In this document: in pieces, positions 45,124-54,100 of the stretch
Position numbering within the stretch: the first letter of the stretch is position 1
Layout: each line of letters opens with the position of its first letter
Source of the DNA: Hyphomonas jannaschiana VP2
GTDB lineage: Bacteria; Pseudomonadota; Alphaproteobacteria; Caulobacterales; Hyphomonadaceae
Length of the DNA stretch: 64,000 bases
Assembly (NCBI RefSeq): GCF_000685215.1
Contig: NZ_ARYJ01000005.1
Location: 186,001 to 250,000 of the forward strand
Direction: 5' to 3'
The notes under the pieces: model-generated
Seen by the model: only the letters and a program-made list of their open reading frames with translations
What the model was told of the DNA's origin: nothing
Databases searched by the model: none
Program-made: the position numbers and the translations under genes

Positions 45124-45750
45124 ATGTCCGATGGCGATCCATTCCCCTACCGAGTCAAGTTCACCGATATAAGGGTGAACCCGCCGCCCGACGAGGTGTC
45201 GCGTGCGCGTGCCCGCAAGACACGCGTCTGCGATCACAAGGGCTGCGACCTGGAAGGCAGCCACCCGGCGCCCAAGCGGGGCGGGAAGGGGCGCCACCAT
45301 TTCTGCGCCAAGCATATTGCCGAATACAATCGCAGCTTCAATTTCTTCGAAGGCATGTCGCAGGCTGAGGCGGCCGCGTTCGCCCGGGCCGAGCGATTCG
45401 GCCACAAGCGGACCTGGCGTTTCGGTACCGGCCCGATGGCGGGCAAGAAAAGCGCAGACCAGTTCGACCCGCGCCGCTGGGCCGGGCGCCGCTTCTTCGA
45501 CATGGATGATGTCGCCGAAGCGACCGGCAATGCCACATCCGGCCGCCGGTCCAGCCTGCAGGTGCGGGCGCTGCGGGAACTGGATCTGGAGGCCGATGCG
45601 TCGCCGAACGAGATCCGCGTGCGCTACGCCGAATATGTGCGGCGCTTCCACCCGGATTCGAACCAGGGCGATCGTTCTTCTGAAGACAAGCTGCAGCGGG
45701 TGCTGCGTGCCGGCAAATTCCTGAAGGCCGCCGGCCTGATGAAAGGGTAG
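45124..45750 (+). CDS. J-domain (DnaJ-like) protein
   Basis: 208-residue protein with a C-terminal J domain (about residues 150-205). The HPD motif, which stimulates DnaK ATPase, sits in YVRRFHPDSNQGDRSSEDKL. The N-terminal half carries a Cys/His-rich part, TRVCDHKGCDLEGSHPAPK followed by RHHFCAKHIAEYN, suggesting a bound metal. This domain order matches the alphaproteobacterial J-domain protein that sits beside bolA. Its stop is eight bases before the glpD GTG start. Confidence 0.9.
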   Translation: MSDGDPFPYRVKFTDIRVNPPPDEVSRARARKTRVCDHKGCDLEGSHPAPKRGGKGRHHFCAKHIAEYNRSFNFFEGMSQAEAAAFARAERFGHKRTWRFGTGPMAGKKSADQFDPRRWAGRRFFDMDDVAEATGNATSGRRSSLQVRALRELDLEADASPNEIRVRYAEYVRRFHPDSNQGDRSSEDKLQRVLRAGKFLKAAGLMKG

Positions 45751-45758
45751 GGCGCCTG

Positions 45759-47252
45759 GTGCACGACCTGCTTGTCATCGGCGGGGGTATCAATGGCACG
45801 GGCATTGCCCGCGATGCCGCCGGGCGTGGCCTCGACGTGGTGCTCGTGGAAAAGGATGACCTGGCCCAGCATACAAGTTCTGCCAGCACGAAACTGATTC
45901 ATGGCGGGCTGCGCTATCTGGAAATGTATGATTTCGCGCTTGTCCGAAAAGCGCTGATCGAGCGGGAAATCCTGCTGCGCGCTGCGCCGCACATTATCTG
46001 GCCGATGCGGTTCGTCCTGCCGCATGACAAGGACCAGCGCCCCGCCTGGCTGATCCGGCTCGGCTTGTTCCTGTATGACCATCTGGGCGGCCGGAAGATG
46101 TTGCCGCCAACAAAGATGCTGCGCCGGGGGAAGACGGACAAGCTTTCTCCGCTCAAGGAGGAATTCAGGCTCGCCTTCGAATATTCCGATTGCTGGGTGG
46201 AGGATTCCCGTCTCGTCGTCCTGAATGCGGTCGATGCGAAAGAACGCGGCGCGGAGGTGCGCACGCGTACTGCCTGCACAAAGCTCGTGCGCCACAAGGG
46301 TCACTGGGACGCCGAATTTACTTCCGCGCAGGGGACGGAAACGCGCCAGTTCCGCGCCGTCGTGAATGCCGCAGGCGGCTGGGTGGACGAGATCATTGAT
46401 CTTGCCGACCCGAAGGATACAGCCACGCATCTGCGTCTGGTCAAAGGCAGTCACATCATCGTGCCCAAATGGCATGAGGGCGAGCACGCCTTTTTCTTCC
46501 AGAATGCCGACGGCCGCATCATGTTCGCCATCCCGTATGAGCGGGGCGAATATACGCTGATCGGGACGACCGATATTCCGTACACCGCTGACAAGGACAA
46601 GGTGGAGATCAGCCCGGAAGAGATCGAATATCTCTGCGCAGGGGCCAGCGAATACTACCAGCGGACCATCACCCCGGCGGATGTGGTTGCCACCTATTCG
46701 GGAGTCCGCCCCCTCTATGACGACCATGCGGCATCGGCCTCAAAGGTCACACGGGATTTCGTGCTGCACTACGAGACCGATGGCGGCGCGCCGATCCTCT
46801 CCGTCTTTGGGGGCAAGATCACGACTTACCGGGAGCTTGCCGAAGAGGCCGTCGCCGAACTTGCGCCCCTGTTCGAGGGCCTGCCGAAATCCTGGACGAA
46901 GAAAGCCAGCCTGCCGGGTGGCGACATTCCGGCGGCAAATTTCGATGCCTATCTTTCCGGTCTCGTGCTGAGCCATCCGCACCTGCCGGTCGAGTTGCTG
47001 ACACGTCTCGCCCGCGCCTATGGCACGCGGACGCGCGCCCTGCTGGGAAAGGCGGAGACGCTTGCGGACCTCGGCCGGGACTTTGGCGGCGGGCTCACCG
47101 AGCGGGAGGTCGGCTGGCTGGTCGAACAGGAATTCGCCCGCAGCGCCGACGACATCCTCCACCGCCGCTCGAAGCTCTATCTGCACATGACGGGAGAGGA
47201 GCAGGCAGCCTTCACGGACTGGTTCAACACCAGCCATCCCGTACCAGCCTGA
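45759..47252 (+). CDS. glpD: Glycerol-3-phosphate dehydrogenase (aerobic)
   Basis: 497-residue FAD enzyme that oxidises glycerol 3-phosphate to dihydroxyacetone phosphate at the membrane and passes electrons to quinone. FAD-binding LLVIGGGINGTGIARDAAGRG is at the N-terminus; SSASTKLIHGGLRYLEMYDFALV is the family signature. FTLIGTTD-type (YTLIGTTDIPY) and the C-terminal FGGKITTYRELAEEAV are also seen. Start is GTG at 45759, eight bases after the J-domain stop, so the two are probably co-transcribed. No glpF/K/R genes are nearby. Confidence 0.95.
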   Translation: MHDLLVIGGGINGTGIARDAAGRGLDVVLVEKDDLAQHTSSASTKLIHGGLRYLEMYDFALVRKALIEREILLRAAPHIIWPMRFVLPHDKDQRPAWLIRLGLFLYDHLGGRKMLPPTKMLRRGKTDKLSPLKEEFRLAFEYSDCWVEDSRLVVLNAVDAKERGAEVRTRTACTKLVRHKGHWDAEFTSAQGTETRQFRAVVNAAGGWVDEIIDLADPKDTATHLRLVKGSHIIVPKWHEGEHAFFFQNADGRIMFAIPYERGEYTLIGTTDIPYTADKDKVEISPEEIEYLCAGASEYYQRTITPADVVATYSGVRPLYDDHAASASKVTRDFVLHYETDGGAPILSVFGGKITTYRELAEEAVAELAPLFEGLPKSWTKKASLPGGDIPAANFDAYLSGLVLSHPHLPVELLTRLARAYGTRTRALLGKAETLADLGRDFGGGLTEREVGWLVEQEFARSADDILHRRSKLYLHMTGEEQAAFTDWFNTSHPVPA

Positions 47253-47264
47253 ATTCCGGACAAT

Positions 47265-47289
47265 AAAAAACCCTGCCGAAGCAGGGTTT
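47265..47289 (-). terminator. Terminator of tRNA-Leu
   Basis: On the minus strand a 9-bp stem (AAACCCTGC with GCAGGGTTT) closes a TTCG loop and runs into TTTATTG. It begins at the last base of the tRNA CCA end. It may also end glpD on the plus strand. Confidence 0.85.
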
Positions 47290-47373
47290 GGTGCCCAGAA
47301 GAGGACTCGAACCTCCACGCCTTGCGGCACACGGACCTGAACCGTGCGCGTCTACCAATTCCGCCATCTGGGC
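47289..47373 (-). tRNA. tRNA-Leu (CAG anticodon)
   Basis: An 85-base class II tRNA read on the minus strand. It starts GCCCAGATGGCGGAAT and ends with encoded CCA. The acceptor stem pairs GCCCAGA with the 3' TCTGGGC. The anticodon loop TTCAGGT between CACGG and CCGTG gives anticodon CAG (47337-47339). A long variable arm (TGCCGCAAGGCGT) is the Leu hallmark, and the T-loop GTTCGAGTC is normal. Confidence 0.96.
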
Positions 47374-47409
47374 CGATGGGTCTCCGCTCCGGGGAGCGGC
47401 GAAGGCGCG

Positions 47410-47438
47410 TCATAGAGCCAAGGGCGCGGCACTGTCAA
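47410..47438 (-). promoter_or_regulatory. Promoter of tRNA-Leu
   Basis: On the minus strand TTGACA (47438-47433) and CTATGA (47415-47410) are 17 bases apart, a near-ideal sigma70 promoter. The expected start point is some 30 bases upstream of the tRNA. Confidence 0.7.
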
Positions 47439-47581
47439 TCCGCCAGATGCGTGAAGCGGCATCTGCTGGCATTATGTGCAGGTGCCCGTGCGCTGCTGCG
47501 CCCCACACAGCGGCCATAGACACGCCCCCCGGCGTGTGGTGAAAGGCGTGAAATCAACCGTTCAGGCAGGGTTTGACCACA

Positions 47582-48571
47582 ATGACCAAGGGCTTGGTGA
47601 CCATTTTCGGCGGATCGGGCTTTATCGGGCGCTATGCGGCCCGTGAGCTGGTGAAAAAAGGCTGGCGTGTGCGCGTGGCCTGCCGGCGGGTGAATCTGGC
47701 GGGCGATGTGCGCCTCGCAGGGGCACCGGGCTGGGTCGACATCTCTCAGGCCAATATCCGTGACCGCGCCTCGATCGAGCGGGCGCTGGACGGCGCCGAT
47801 GCCGTGGTGAACCTGGTTGGCGTCCTAGTCGAGAAGGGCAAGCAGACCTTCGAATCGACGCAGGCTGAAGGCGCGGCGCTTCTGGCCGAAGTGGCGGCAG
47901 AGAAGGGGATTACCCGCTTCGTGCAGGTGTCCGCCATCGGCGCGGATGCCGAATCCAAATCGGACTATGCCAAGACAAAGGCCGCGGCCGAAGAAGCCGT
48001 GCGCGGCGCTGTGCCGACCGCGACGATCCTGCGCCCCTCCGTCGTGTTCGGCCCGGAAGACGAGTTCTTCAACAAGTTCGCCCAGATGGCGCGCGTTGCG
48101 CCGCTGATGCCCGCCATCGGTGGCGGCAAGACGAAGATGCAGCCCGTGTATGCCGGCGATGTGGCCGAGGCGATTGCCGTGGCCGTCGATGACGCATCGA
48201 CCGAAGGCAAGACCTATGAGCTGGGCGGCCCGCGCGTCTATACGATGAACGAGATCTACGACTTCATCTGCGCCACCATCGATCGTCCACGCTTCAAGGT
48301 CACGCTGCCCTTCTTTGCGGCCAAGCCGCTGGGCTATCTGTCGGGCGCGGTCTGGCGTTATGTCCCGCCATTCTCCTGGGGCTTTCTGGGCCAGCCGCCG
48401 GTCACCGGCGACCAGGTCGAGATGCTGAAGACAGACAATGTGGTGGCCGACGACGCCCTGACGCTGGCGGACCTTGGCGTGACCACGCTGGAATCGGTCG
48501 AAGCCATCGTGCCGACCTATCTCTGGCGCTTCCGCGATTATGGCGAGTTCCACAAGGCATCCGAGGCCTGA
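47582..48571 (+). CDS. Complex I NDUFA9-type NAD(P)-binding protein
   Basis: 329-residue atypical short-chain dehydrogenase with a Rossmann fold, related to the NDUFA9 subunit that binds NADPH in respiratory complex I. Seen: VTIFGGSGFIGRYAARELVKKGW, the cofactor loop, NLVGVLVEKGKQTFESTQ, ATILRPSVVFGPEDEFFNKFA, and TYELGGPRVYTMNEIYDFI. Bacterial copies are often encoded away from nuo genes, as here. The ATG at 47582 is preferred over the TTG at 47573. Confidence 0.87.
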   Translation: MTKGLVTIFGGSGFIGRYAARELVKKGWRVRVACRRVNLAGDVRLAGAPGWVDISQANIRDRASIERALDGADAVVNLVGVLVEKGKQTFESTQAEGAALLAEVAAEKGITRFVQVSAIGADAESKSDYAKTKAAAEEAVRGAVPTATILRPSVVFGPEDEFFNKFAQMARVAPLMPAIGGGKTKMQPVYAGDVAEAIAVAVDDASTEGKTYELGGPRVYTMNEIYDFICATIDRPRFKVTLPFFAAKPLGYLSGAVWRYVPPFSWGFLGQPPVTGDQVEMLKTDNVVADDALTLADLGVTTLESVEAIVPTYLWRFRDYGEFHKASEA

Positions 48572-48592
48572 GGCACTTTTCTCGTTTTCCGT

Positions 48593-48630
48593 AAAAAAGC
48601 CGGCAGCCCACCCGGGTTGCCGGCTTTTTT
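48593..48630 (+). terminator. Strong bidirectional terminator
   Basis: AAAAAAGCCGGCA (48593-48605) pairs with TGCCGGCTTTTTT (48618-48630). Four more pairs close an ACCC loop. It has A-runs and T-runs on both sides, ending both the NDUFA9-like gene and convergent uppP. Confidence 0.92.
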
Positions 48631-48653
48631 GTGTCTGGATTTGTGGTGGCGGC

Positions 48654-49508
48654 CTAGAAGAACCCGACCAGCGGTGAGCCGAGGATCAGCAGGGCGCCCA
48701 GCAGGAAGCGGTACAGCACGAAAGGCAGGAAGCTCATCCGGCGGAGCAGAGCCATCAGGCCCCAGATCGAGGCAAGGCCTGTGATGAAGGCGATGCCAGC
48801 CACCACGAGGCCGTCCTGCAGGGTCAGGACACCCGTGCCGTCCGGGTCTGCCGTGAAGAGGCCGTAGGCGCCATAAAGGCCTGCAGCGGCGAGGATCGGC
48901 GCGCCGATCAGCATGGAGATGCGGGCGGCTTCTGTACGCTCATAGCCGAGCGCGCGGGCGGCGGTCATGGTAATGCCGGACCGGCTGGTGCCGGGGATGA
49001 TCGCGGCGATGGCCTGCGTTGCCCCGATCAGGGCCGCATGGGCGAGGGTCATGTCCTCTTCCTTCCGGGTGCGCGGGCCGGCGACATCCGCCCACCAGAG
49101 CAGGGCGCCGAAGAAGATTGTCGCCCCGGCCACGGTGTAGACGCTGCGCATCATGTCCTGCAGGTTTTGCGGCAGCACGGCCTCGTATAGCAGGGCGGCG
49201 ATCAGCGCGATGGGCGTCGCCACGATCACGCAGGCCGCGAGGCGTCCGCCCTGCGACAGGGGCTTCTTCGAAACGGGCGCTGCCAGCAGCTCAAACCCGC
49301 CGAGAATGGCGAGACCCACATCTTTGCGGAAATAGATCAGCATCGCCGCCAGCGTGCCGAGATTGGAGACGGCATTGATGAGGAGCTCATCGCGTCCCGT
49401 GACGCCAAACGTGTCGGAGGCGAGGAGAACATGCGCGGAGGAAGAGATGGGCAGCCATTCCGTGATCCCCTGCAGGGTCGCGATGATGGCAAGCTGTAGC
49501 AGTGACAA
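48654..49508 (-). CDS. uppP: Undecaprenyl-diphosphatase
   Basis: 284-residue inner-membrane enzyme (BacA/UppP) that removes a phosphate from undecaprenyl diphosphate to recycle the lipid carrier for wall and surface polymers. The two catalytic regions are present: LQGITEWLPISSSAHVLLA and AIIPGTSRSGITMTAARALG. About eight membrane helices run the length of the protein. Overexpression of the family is known to raise bacitracin tolerance. It is divergent from gltD, with paired operator-like sites between them. Confidence 0.95.
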   Translation of the reverse strand: MSLLQLAIIATLQGITEWLPISSSAHVLLASDTFGVTGRDELLINAVSNLGTLAAMLIYFRKDVGLAILGGFELLAAPVSKKPLSQGGRLAACVIVATPIALIAALLYEAVLPQNLQDMMRSVYTVAGATIFFGALLWWADVAGPRTRKEEDMTLAHAALIGATQAIAAIIPGTSRSGITMTAARALGYERTEAARISMLIGAPILAAAGLYGAYGLFTADPDGTGVLTLQDGLVVAGIAFITGLASIWGLMALLRRMSFLPFVLYRFLLGALLILGSPLVGFF

Positions 49509-49578
49509 CGGGCTGGCCTTTCAGAGCTTTCCCCGCAGGTCTAATTTGGTTTGAGCCGGGAGGCACGCGCTTTTCTCA

Positions 49579-49593
49579 ATATCGTTATGATAT
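49579..49593. promoter_or_regulatory. Operator-like dyad 1 upstream of gltD
   Basis: ATATCGTTATGATAT: ATATC and GATAT are reverse complements with five bases between. It resembles the dyad at 49652, and the two centres are 73 bp apart, close to seven helical turns. Confidence 0.5.
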
Positions 49594-49651
49594 GTAATGG
49601 CTGTTTTCTAACGGCAGGAAGGGTCTGTAGAGAGGTGATTTTCAGTATCCA

Positions 49652-49666
49652 ATATCATAATGATAC
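49652..49666. promoter_or_regulatory. Operator-like dyad 2 upstream of gltD
   Basis: ATATCATAATGATAC contains the perfect 13-base palindrome TATCATAATGATA. It sits about 20 bases before a possible -35 (TTGCCC, 49686-49691; -10 CTATGC at 49708-49713), near -61 from the presumed start point, a common activator position. Confidence 0.5.
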
Positions 49667-49739
49667 TTAGTGTTGCAGATTCATCTTGCCCGTCGGCCGC
49701 GCTGGTTCTATGCCCTGATCAGAGTTTCGGGAGGCCCGT

Positions 49740-51182
49740 ATGCCAGAGAAAATGCTGCAGTTCACACATGTTCCGCGCACCATGCCTGACAAGCGGGGTG
49801 CGGATAAGCGCGCAGCGGATTTCGATGAGATCTATGATGCCTTCAGCGCGGACGCGGCGGCGGCACAGGCCTCGCGCTGTTCGCAATGCGGCGTGCCTTT
49901 CTGCCAGCAGGGCTGCCCGTTGCAGAACAATATCCCGGACTGGCTGCGTCTTGCCGCCGAGGGCCGTCTGGAAGAAGCCTGGCGCGTTTCTTCGGCAACC
50001 AACAACATGCCGGAGATCTGCGGACGTATCTGTCCGCAGGACCGGCTTTGCGAAGGCATCTGCACGATCGAACAATCCGGCCATGGTACGGTGACGATCG
50101 GATCGATCGAGAAATACATCACGGACAATGCGTGGGCGGAAGGCTGGGTGGAGCCGATCAAGCCGATGCGCGAGCGCAAGCAATCGGCCGGGATCATCGG
50201 GGCAGGGCCGGCAGGCCTCGCTGCAGCCGAACAGCTGCGCCGCAAGGGCTATCAGGTGACGATCTATGATGCCTATGACCGGGGCGGCGGCCTGCTGACC
50301 TATGGCATTCCGGGTTTCAAGCTGGAGAAGGATGTCGTCGAGCGCCGGATCAAGCGGCTGGAAGACTCCGGCATCAAGTTCAAGTTCAACACGCGCGTCG
50401 GGCAGAAAGTAACGCTGCAGAAGCTGCGGGATACGCATGACACGGTGCTGATCGCAACCGGCGTCTATGCGGCCAAGGATCTGAAATGCCCCGGCTCCGG
50501 CGCTGACGGCGTGCATGCGGCGCTGGACTATCTCACCGCATCGAACCGCAAGGGCTTCGGCGACGCTGTGGCGGAATTCGACGTCGGCACGCTGGATGCG
50601 AAGGACAAGCGCGTTGTCGTCATCGGCGGCGGCGACACGGCCATGGACTGTGTCCGCACCGCCATTCGCCAGGGCGCCAAGGAAGTGACCTGTCTCTATC
50701 GCCGCGACCGGGCCAACATGCCGGGTAGCCAGCGTGAAGTGCAGAATGCCGAGGAAGAGGGGGTCAAATTTGAATGGCTCGCCAGCCCCGAGGCCATTCT
50801 TGACACCAAGGGCAAGGCGAAAGGCGTGCGCGCCGCACGGATGAAACTGGGCGAGCCGGATGCGTCTGGCCGCCAGAGCCCGGTGAAAACCGGCGAGACC
50901 TTCAATGTGAAAGCGGACATGGTGATCAAGGCCTTGGGCTTCGACCCGGAAGACCTGCCGGCCCTCTTCGACGAACCGGCCCTTTCGGTCAATCGCTGGG
51001 GCGCGGTGAAGGTCGACTATTCGACGATGGAAACCAGCCTGCCGGGTGTTTACGCCGCCGGCGATATTGTGCGCGGCGCGTCTCTGGTCGTCTGGGGCAT
51101 CAAGGATGGCCGGGACGCAGCAGAAGCCATGCACCAGGCAATGAGACAGGACGCACGCGCGTCGAAAGTGGCGGCGGAGTAA
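49740..51182 (+). CDS. gltD: Glutamate synthase (NADPH), small subunit
   Basis: 480-residue beta subunit that takes electrons from NADPH through FAD and iron-sulfur clusters to GltB. The N-terminal cysteine sets are RCSQCGVPFCQQGCPLQNNIP and CGRICPQDRLCEGICTIEQ. The FAD site is SAGIIGAGPAGLAAAEQLRRKG and the NADPH site VVVIGGGDTAMDCVRTAIR. C-terminal LPGVYAAGDIVRGASLVVWGI matches the family. It precedes gltB by four bases, so the operon order is gltD-gltB, opposite to enteric bacteria. Confidence 0.97.
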   Translation: MPEKMLQFTHVPRTMPDKRGADKRAADFDEIYDAFSADAAAAQASRCSQCGVPFCQQGCPLQNNIPDWLRLAAEGRLEEAWRVSSATNNMPEICGRICPQDRLCEGICTIEQSGHGTVTIGSIEKYITDNAWAEGWVEPIKPMRERKQSAGIIGAGPAGLAAAEQLRRKGYQVTIYDAYDRGGGLLTYGIPGFKLEKDVVERRIKRLEDSGIKFKFNTRVGQKVTLQKLRDTHDTVLIATGVYAAKDLKCPGSGADGVHAALDYLTASNRKGFGDAVAEFDVGTLDAKDKRVVVIGGGDTAMDCVRTAIRQGAKEVTCLYRRDRANMPGSQREVQNAEEEGVKFEWLASPEAILDTKGKAKGVRAARMKLGEPDASGRQSPVKTGETFNVKADMVIKALGFDPEDLPALFDEPALSVNRWGAVKVDYSTMETSLPGVYAAGDIVRGASLVVWGIKDGRDAAEAMHQAMRQDARASKVAAE

Positions 51183-51186
51183 TCAG

Positions 51187-54100
51187 ATGTCAGACTATGT
51201 GAAACAGTACGAAGAAAACCGCCAGCGCCTGATCGAGGCGCATGCCTATGATCCCATGGACGAGCATGATGCCTGCGGTGTCGGCCTCGTGGCCTCGCTG
51301 GACGGCAAGCCGCGCCGCGAGATTGTCGAGATGGGCATCAAGGCGCTGAAGAATGTCTGGCACCGCGGCGCGGTCGATGCCGATGGCAAGACGGGCGATG
51401 GCGCGGGGATCCGTGTGGAGGTGCCGCAGGAATTCTTCCGCGAACATGTCACCCGCACCGGCCATAAGCCGACGGATGCCCCGATCTGCGTTGGCCAGAT
51501 CTTCCTGCCGCGTACCGATTTTGCGGCACAGGAAGCGGCCCGCACGCTGGTCGAGACCGAAGTCCTTCACTTCGGCTTCTATATCTATGGCTGGCGCCAG
51601 CCGCCGATCGACGTGTCGGTCATCGGCCAGAAGGCGAAAGATACGCGCCCGGCGATCGAACAGATCATGTTCCGCGATGCGATGGGCCGTTCCAGCGAAG
51701 AACTCGAACGTGCGCTTTACATCTGCCGCCGCCGCATTGAGCGTCGCGCCCGCGAAGCGGCCATCCCCAGCTTCTATATCTGCTCCCTGAGCAATGCGTC
51801 GCTGATCTACAAGGGCATGTTCCTCGCGCAGGACATCGACAGGTTTTACCTCGATCTGCAGAGCGAGCAGTTCAGCTCCTCCTTCGCGATCTACCACCAG
51901 CGCTATTCCACCAACACGTTCCCGCAATGGGCGCTGGCCCAGCCTTTCCGCATGATTGCCCATAATGGTGAGATCAACACGGTACGCGGCAACAAGAACT
52001 GGATGAAGAGCCATGAGATCCGCATGGTGTCCGAGACCTATGGCGAACACGTCGAAGACGTGAAGCCGGTGATCCCGGATGGCACGTCAGACTCCGGCGC
52101 GCTCGATTCCGTGTGGGAACTGCTCTGCAAGTCCGGCCGATCTGCCCCGATGGCGAAGGCCATGCTGATTCCGGAAGCCTGGTCGAAGCGTGACTCTGTC
52201 ATGCCGCTCGCTCACCGCGCGCTCTATGATTACTGCAACTCGGTCATGGAGCCCTGGGACGGCCCGGCCGGTATCGCGGCTTATGATGGCCGCTGGGCCA
52301 TCGCAGGGCTTGACCGCAATGGCTTGCGTCCGCTGCGCTATGCGCTGACGACGGATGGCATTCTCGCAGTCGGTTCAGAAACCGGCATGTGCCCGCTCGG
52401 CGATCACGAAGTTGCCAAGCGCGGCTCGATCCCCGCCGGGGGCATGATCGCGGCGGACCTGAAAACCGGCAAGTTCTACGACCACAAGGAAATCGTCGAC
52501 TATCTGGCCGCGCAGGCGCCCTATGAGGAATGGCTGTCGGCGGTGACGGAACTGGAGCCGGAAATCGGCCCCGGCGACGAACCGCCCATGTTCGCCAAGG
52601 AAGAGTTGCTGCGCCGCCAGACGGCCGCAGGCTACACGCTGGAGACGCTGGAACTCATCCTGTCGCCCATGGTGGAATCCGGCAAGGAAGCCATCGGCTC
52701 GATGGGGGATGACACGGCCCCGGCCGTGCTGTCGTTCAATTACCGCCCGATGAGCCACTTCTTCCGCCAGAATTTCAGCCAGGTGACCAACCCGCCGGTT
52801 GACCCCCTGCGTGAAGAACGCGTGATGAGCCTCAAGACGCGGTTCAAGAATCTCGGCAACGTACTGGATACGGACAAGTCGCAGCAGGAAGTCTTCGTTC
52901 TGGAAAGCCCGGTGCTGACCAATGGCATGTATGAGCGCCTGCTGACGAAGCTCGGTGTGTCCTATACCGAGATCGACTGCACCTTCCCGGCAGAAGACGT
53001 CACCAATGATGGCAGCGCCCTGAAAGAAGCGCTCTCGCGCATCCGTCAGGAAGCTGAAGACGCCGTGCGCGAAGGCCGCGAACATATCGTGCTGACGGAC
53101 CAGTACCAGTCCGCCAGCCGCACGGCCATCCCGATGATCCTGGCGACTGGAGCGGTGCACTCGCATCTTGTCGCGCAGGGTCTCAGGACATTCTGCTCCA
53201 TTACGGTGCGCTCGTCCGAATGTCTGGATACCCATTACTTCGCCGTGCTCGTCGGCGTTGGCGCGACTTGCGTGAACGCCTATCTCGCGCAGGATGCGAT
53301 TACGGACCGGCATGCCCGCGGCCTTTATGGCGACATGTCGCTCGGTGAGTGTGTGCAGAACTACAAGGCTGCGGTTGAAGCAGGTCTGCTGAAGATCATG
53401 TCCAAGATGGGCATCTCGGTCATTTCCTCCTATCGCGGCGGCTATAATTTTGAGGCGCTGGGCCTCTCCCGCGCGCTGGTGGCCGACTATTTCCCCGGCA
53501 TGAGCAGCCGGATATCCGGCCTTGGTCTTGCGGGTCTTGAAGAGAATGCGCTCGTTCGGCACGAAATGGCGTTTGACGAGGATGTCATCTCGCTGCCCGT
53601 CGGGGGCTTCTATCGCCTGCGCGCCAAGGATGAACCGCACGCCCTCGACGGCACGCTGATCCATACGCTGCAGACCGCCTGTAACACGGGTGACTATTCT
53701 GTGTACCGCAAATTCGCGGACGCGCTGGAAGACCGTGCGCCGATCCAGCTGCGTGACCTGCTGGACTTCAAGCACACGCTGCCGGCTGTGCCGCTGACGC
53801 AGGTCCAGTCGATCAATGAAATCCGCAAGCGGTTCGTGACGCCCGGCATGTCGCTCGGCGCGCTGAGCCCGGAGGCGCACGGCACGCTGAACATCGCCAT
53901 GAACCGGATCGGGGCGAAGTCGGTTTCGGGGGAGGGCGGCGAAGACCGGGCCCGCTACCGCCCGCTGCCGAACGGCGACAATATGAATTCGTCGGTGAAA
54001 CAGATCGCGTCCGGCCGCTTCGGTGTGACGGCGGAATATCTGAATCAGTGCCGCGAGATCGAGATCAAGGTCGCCCAGGGCGCCAAGCCCGGCGAAGGCG

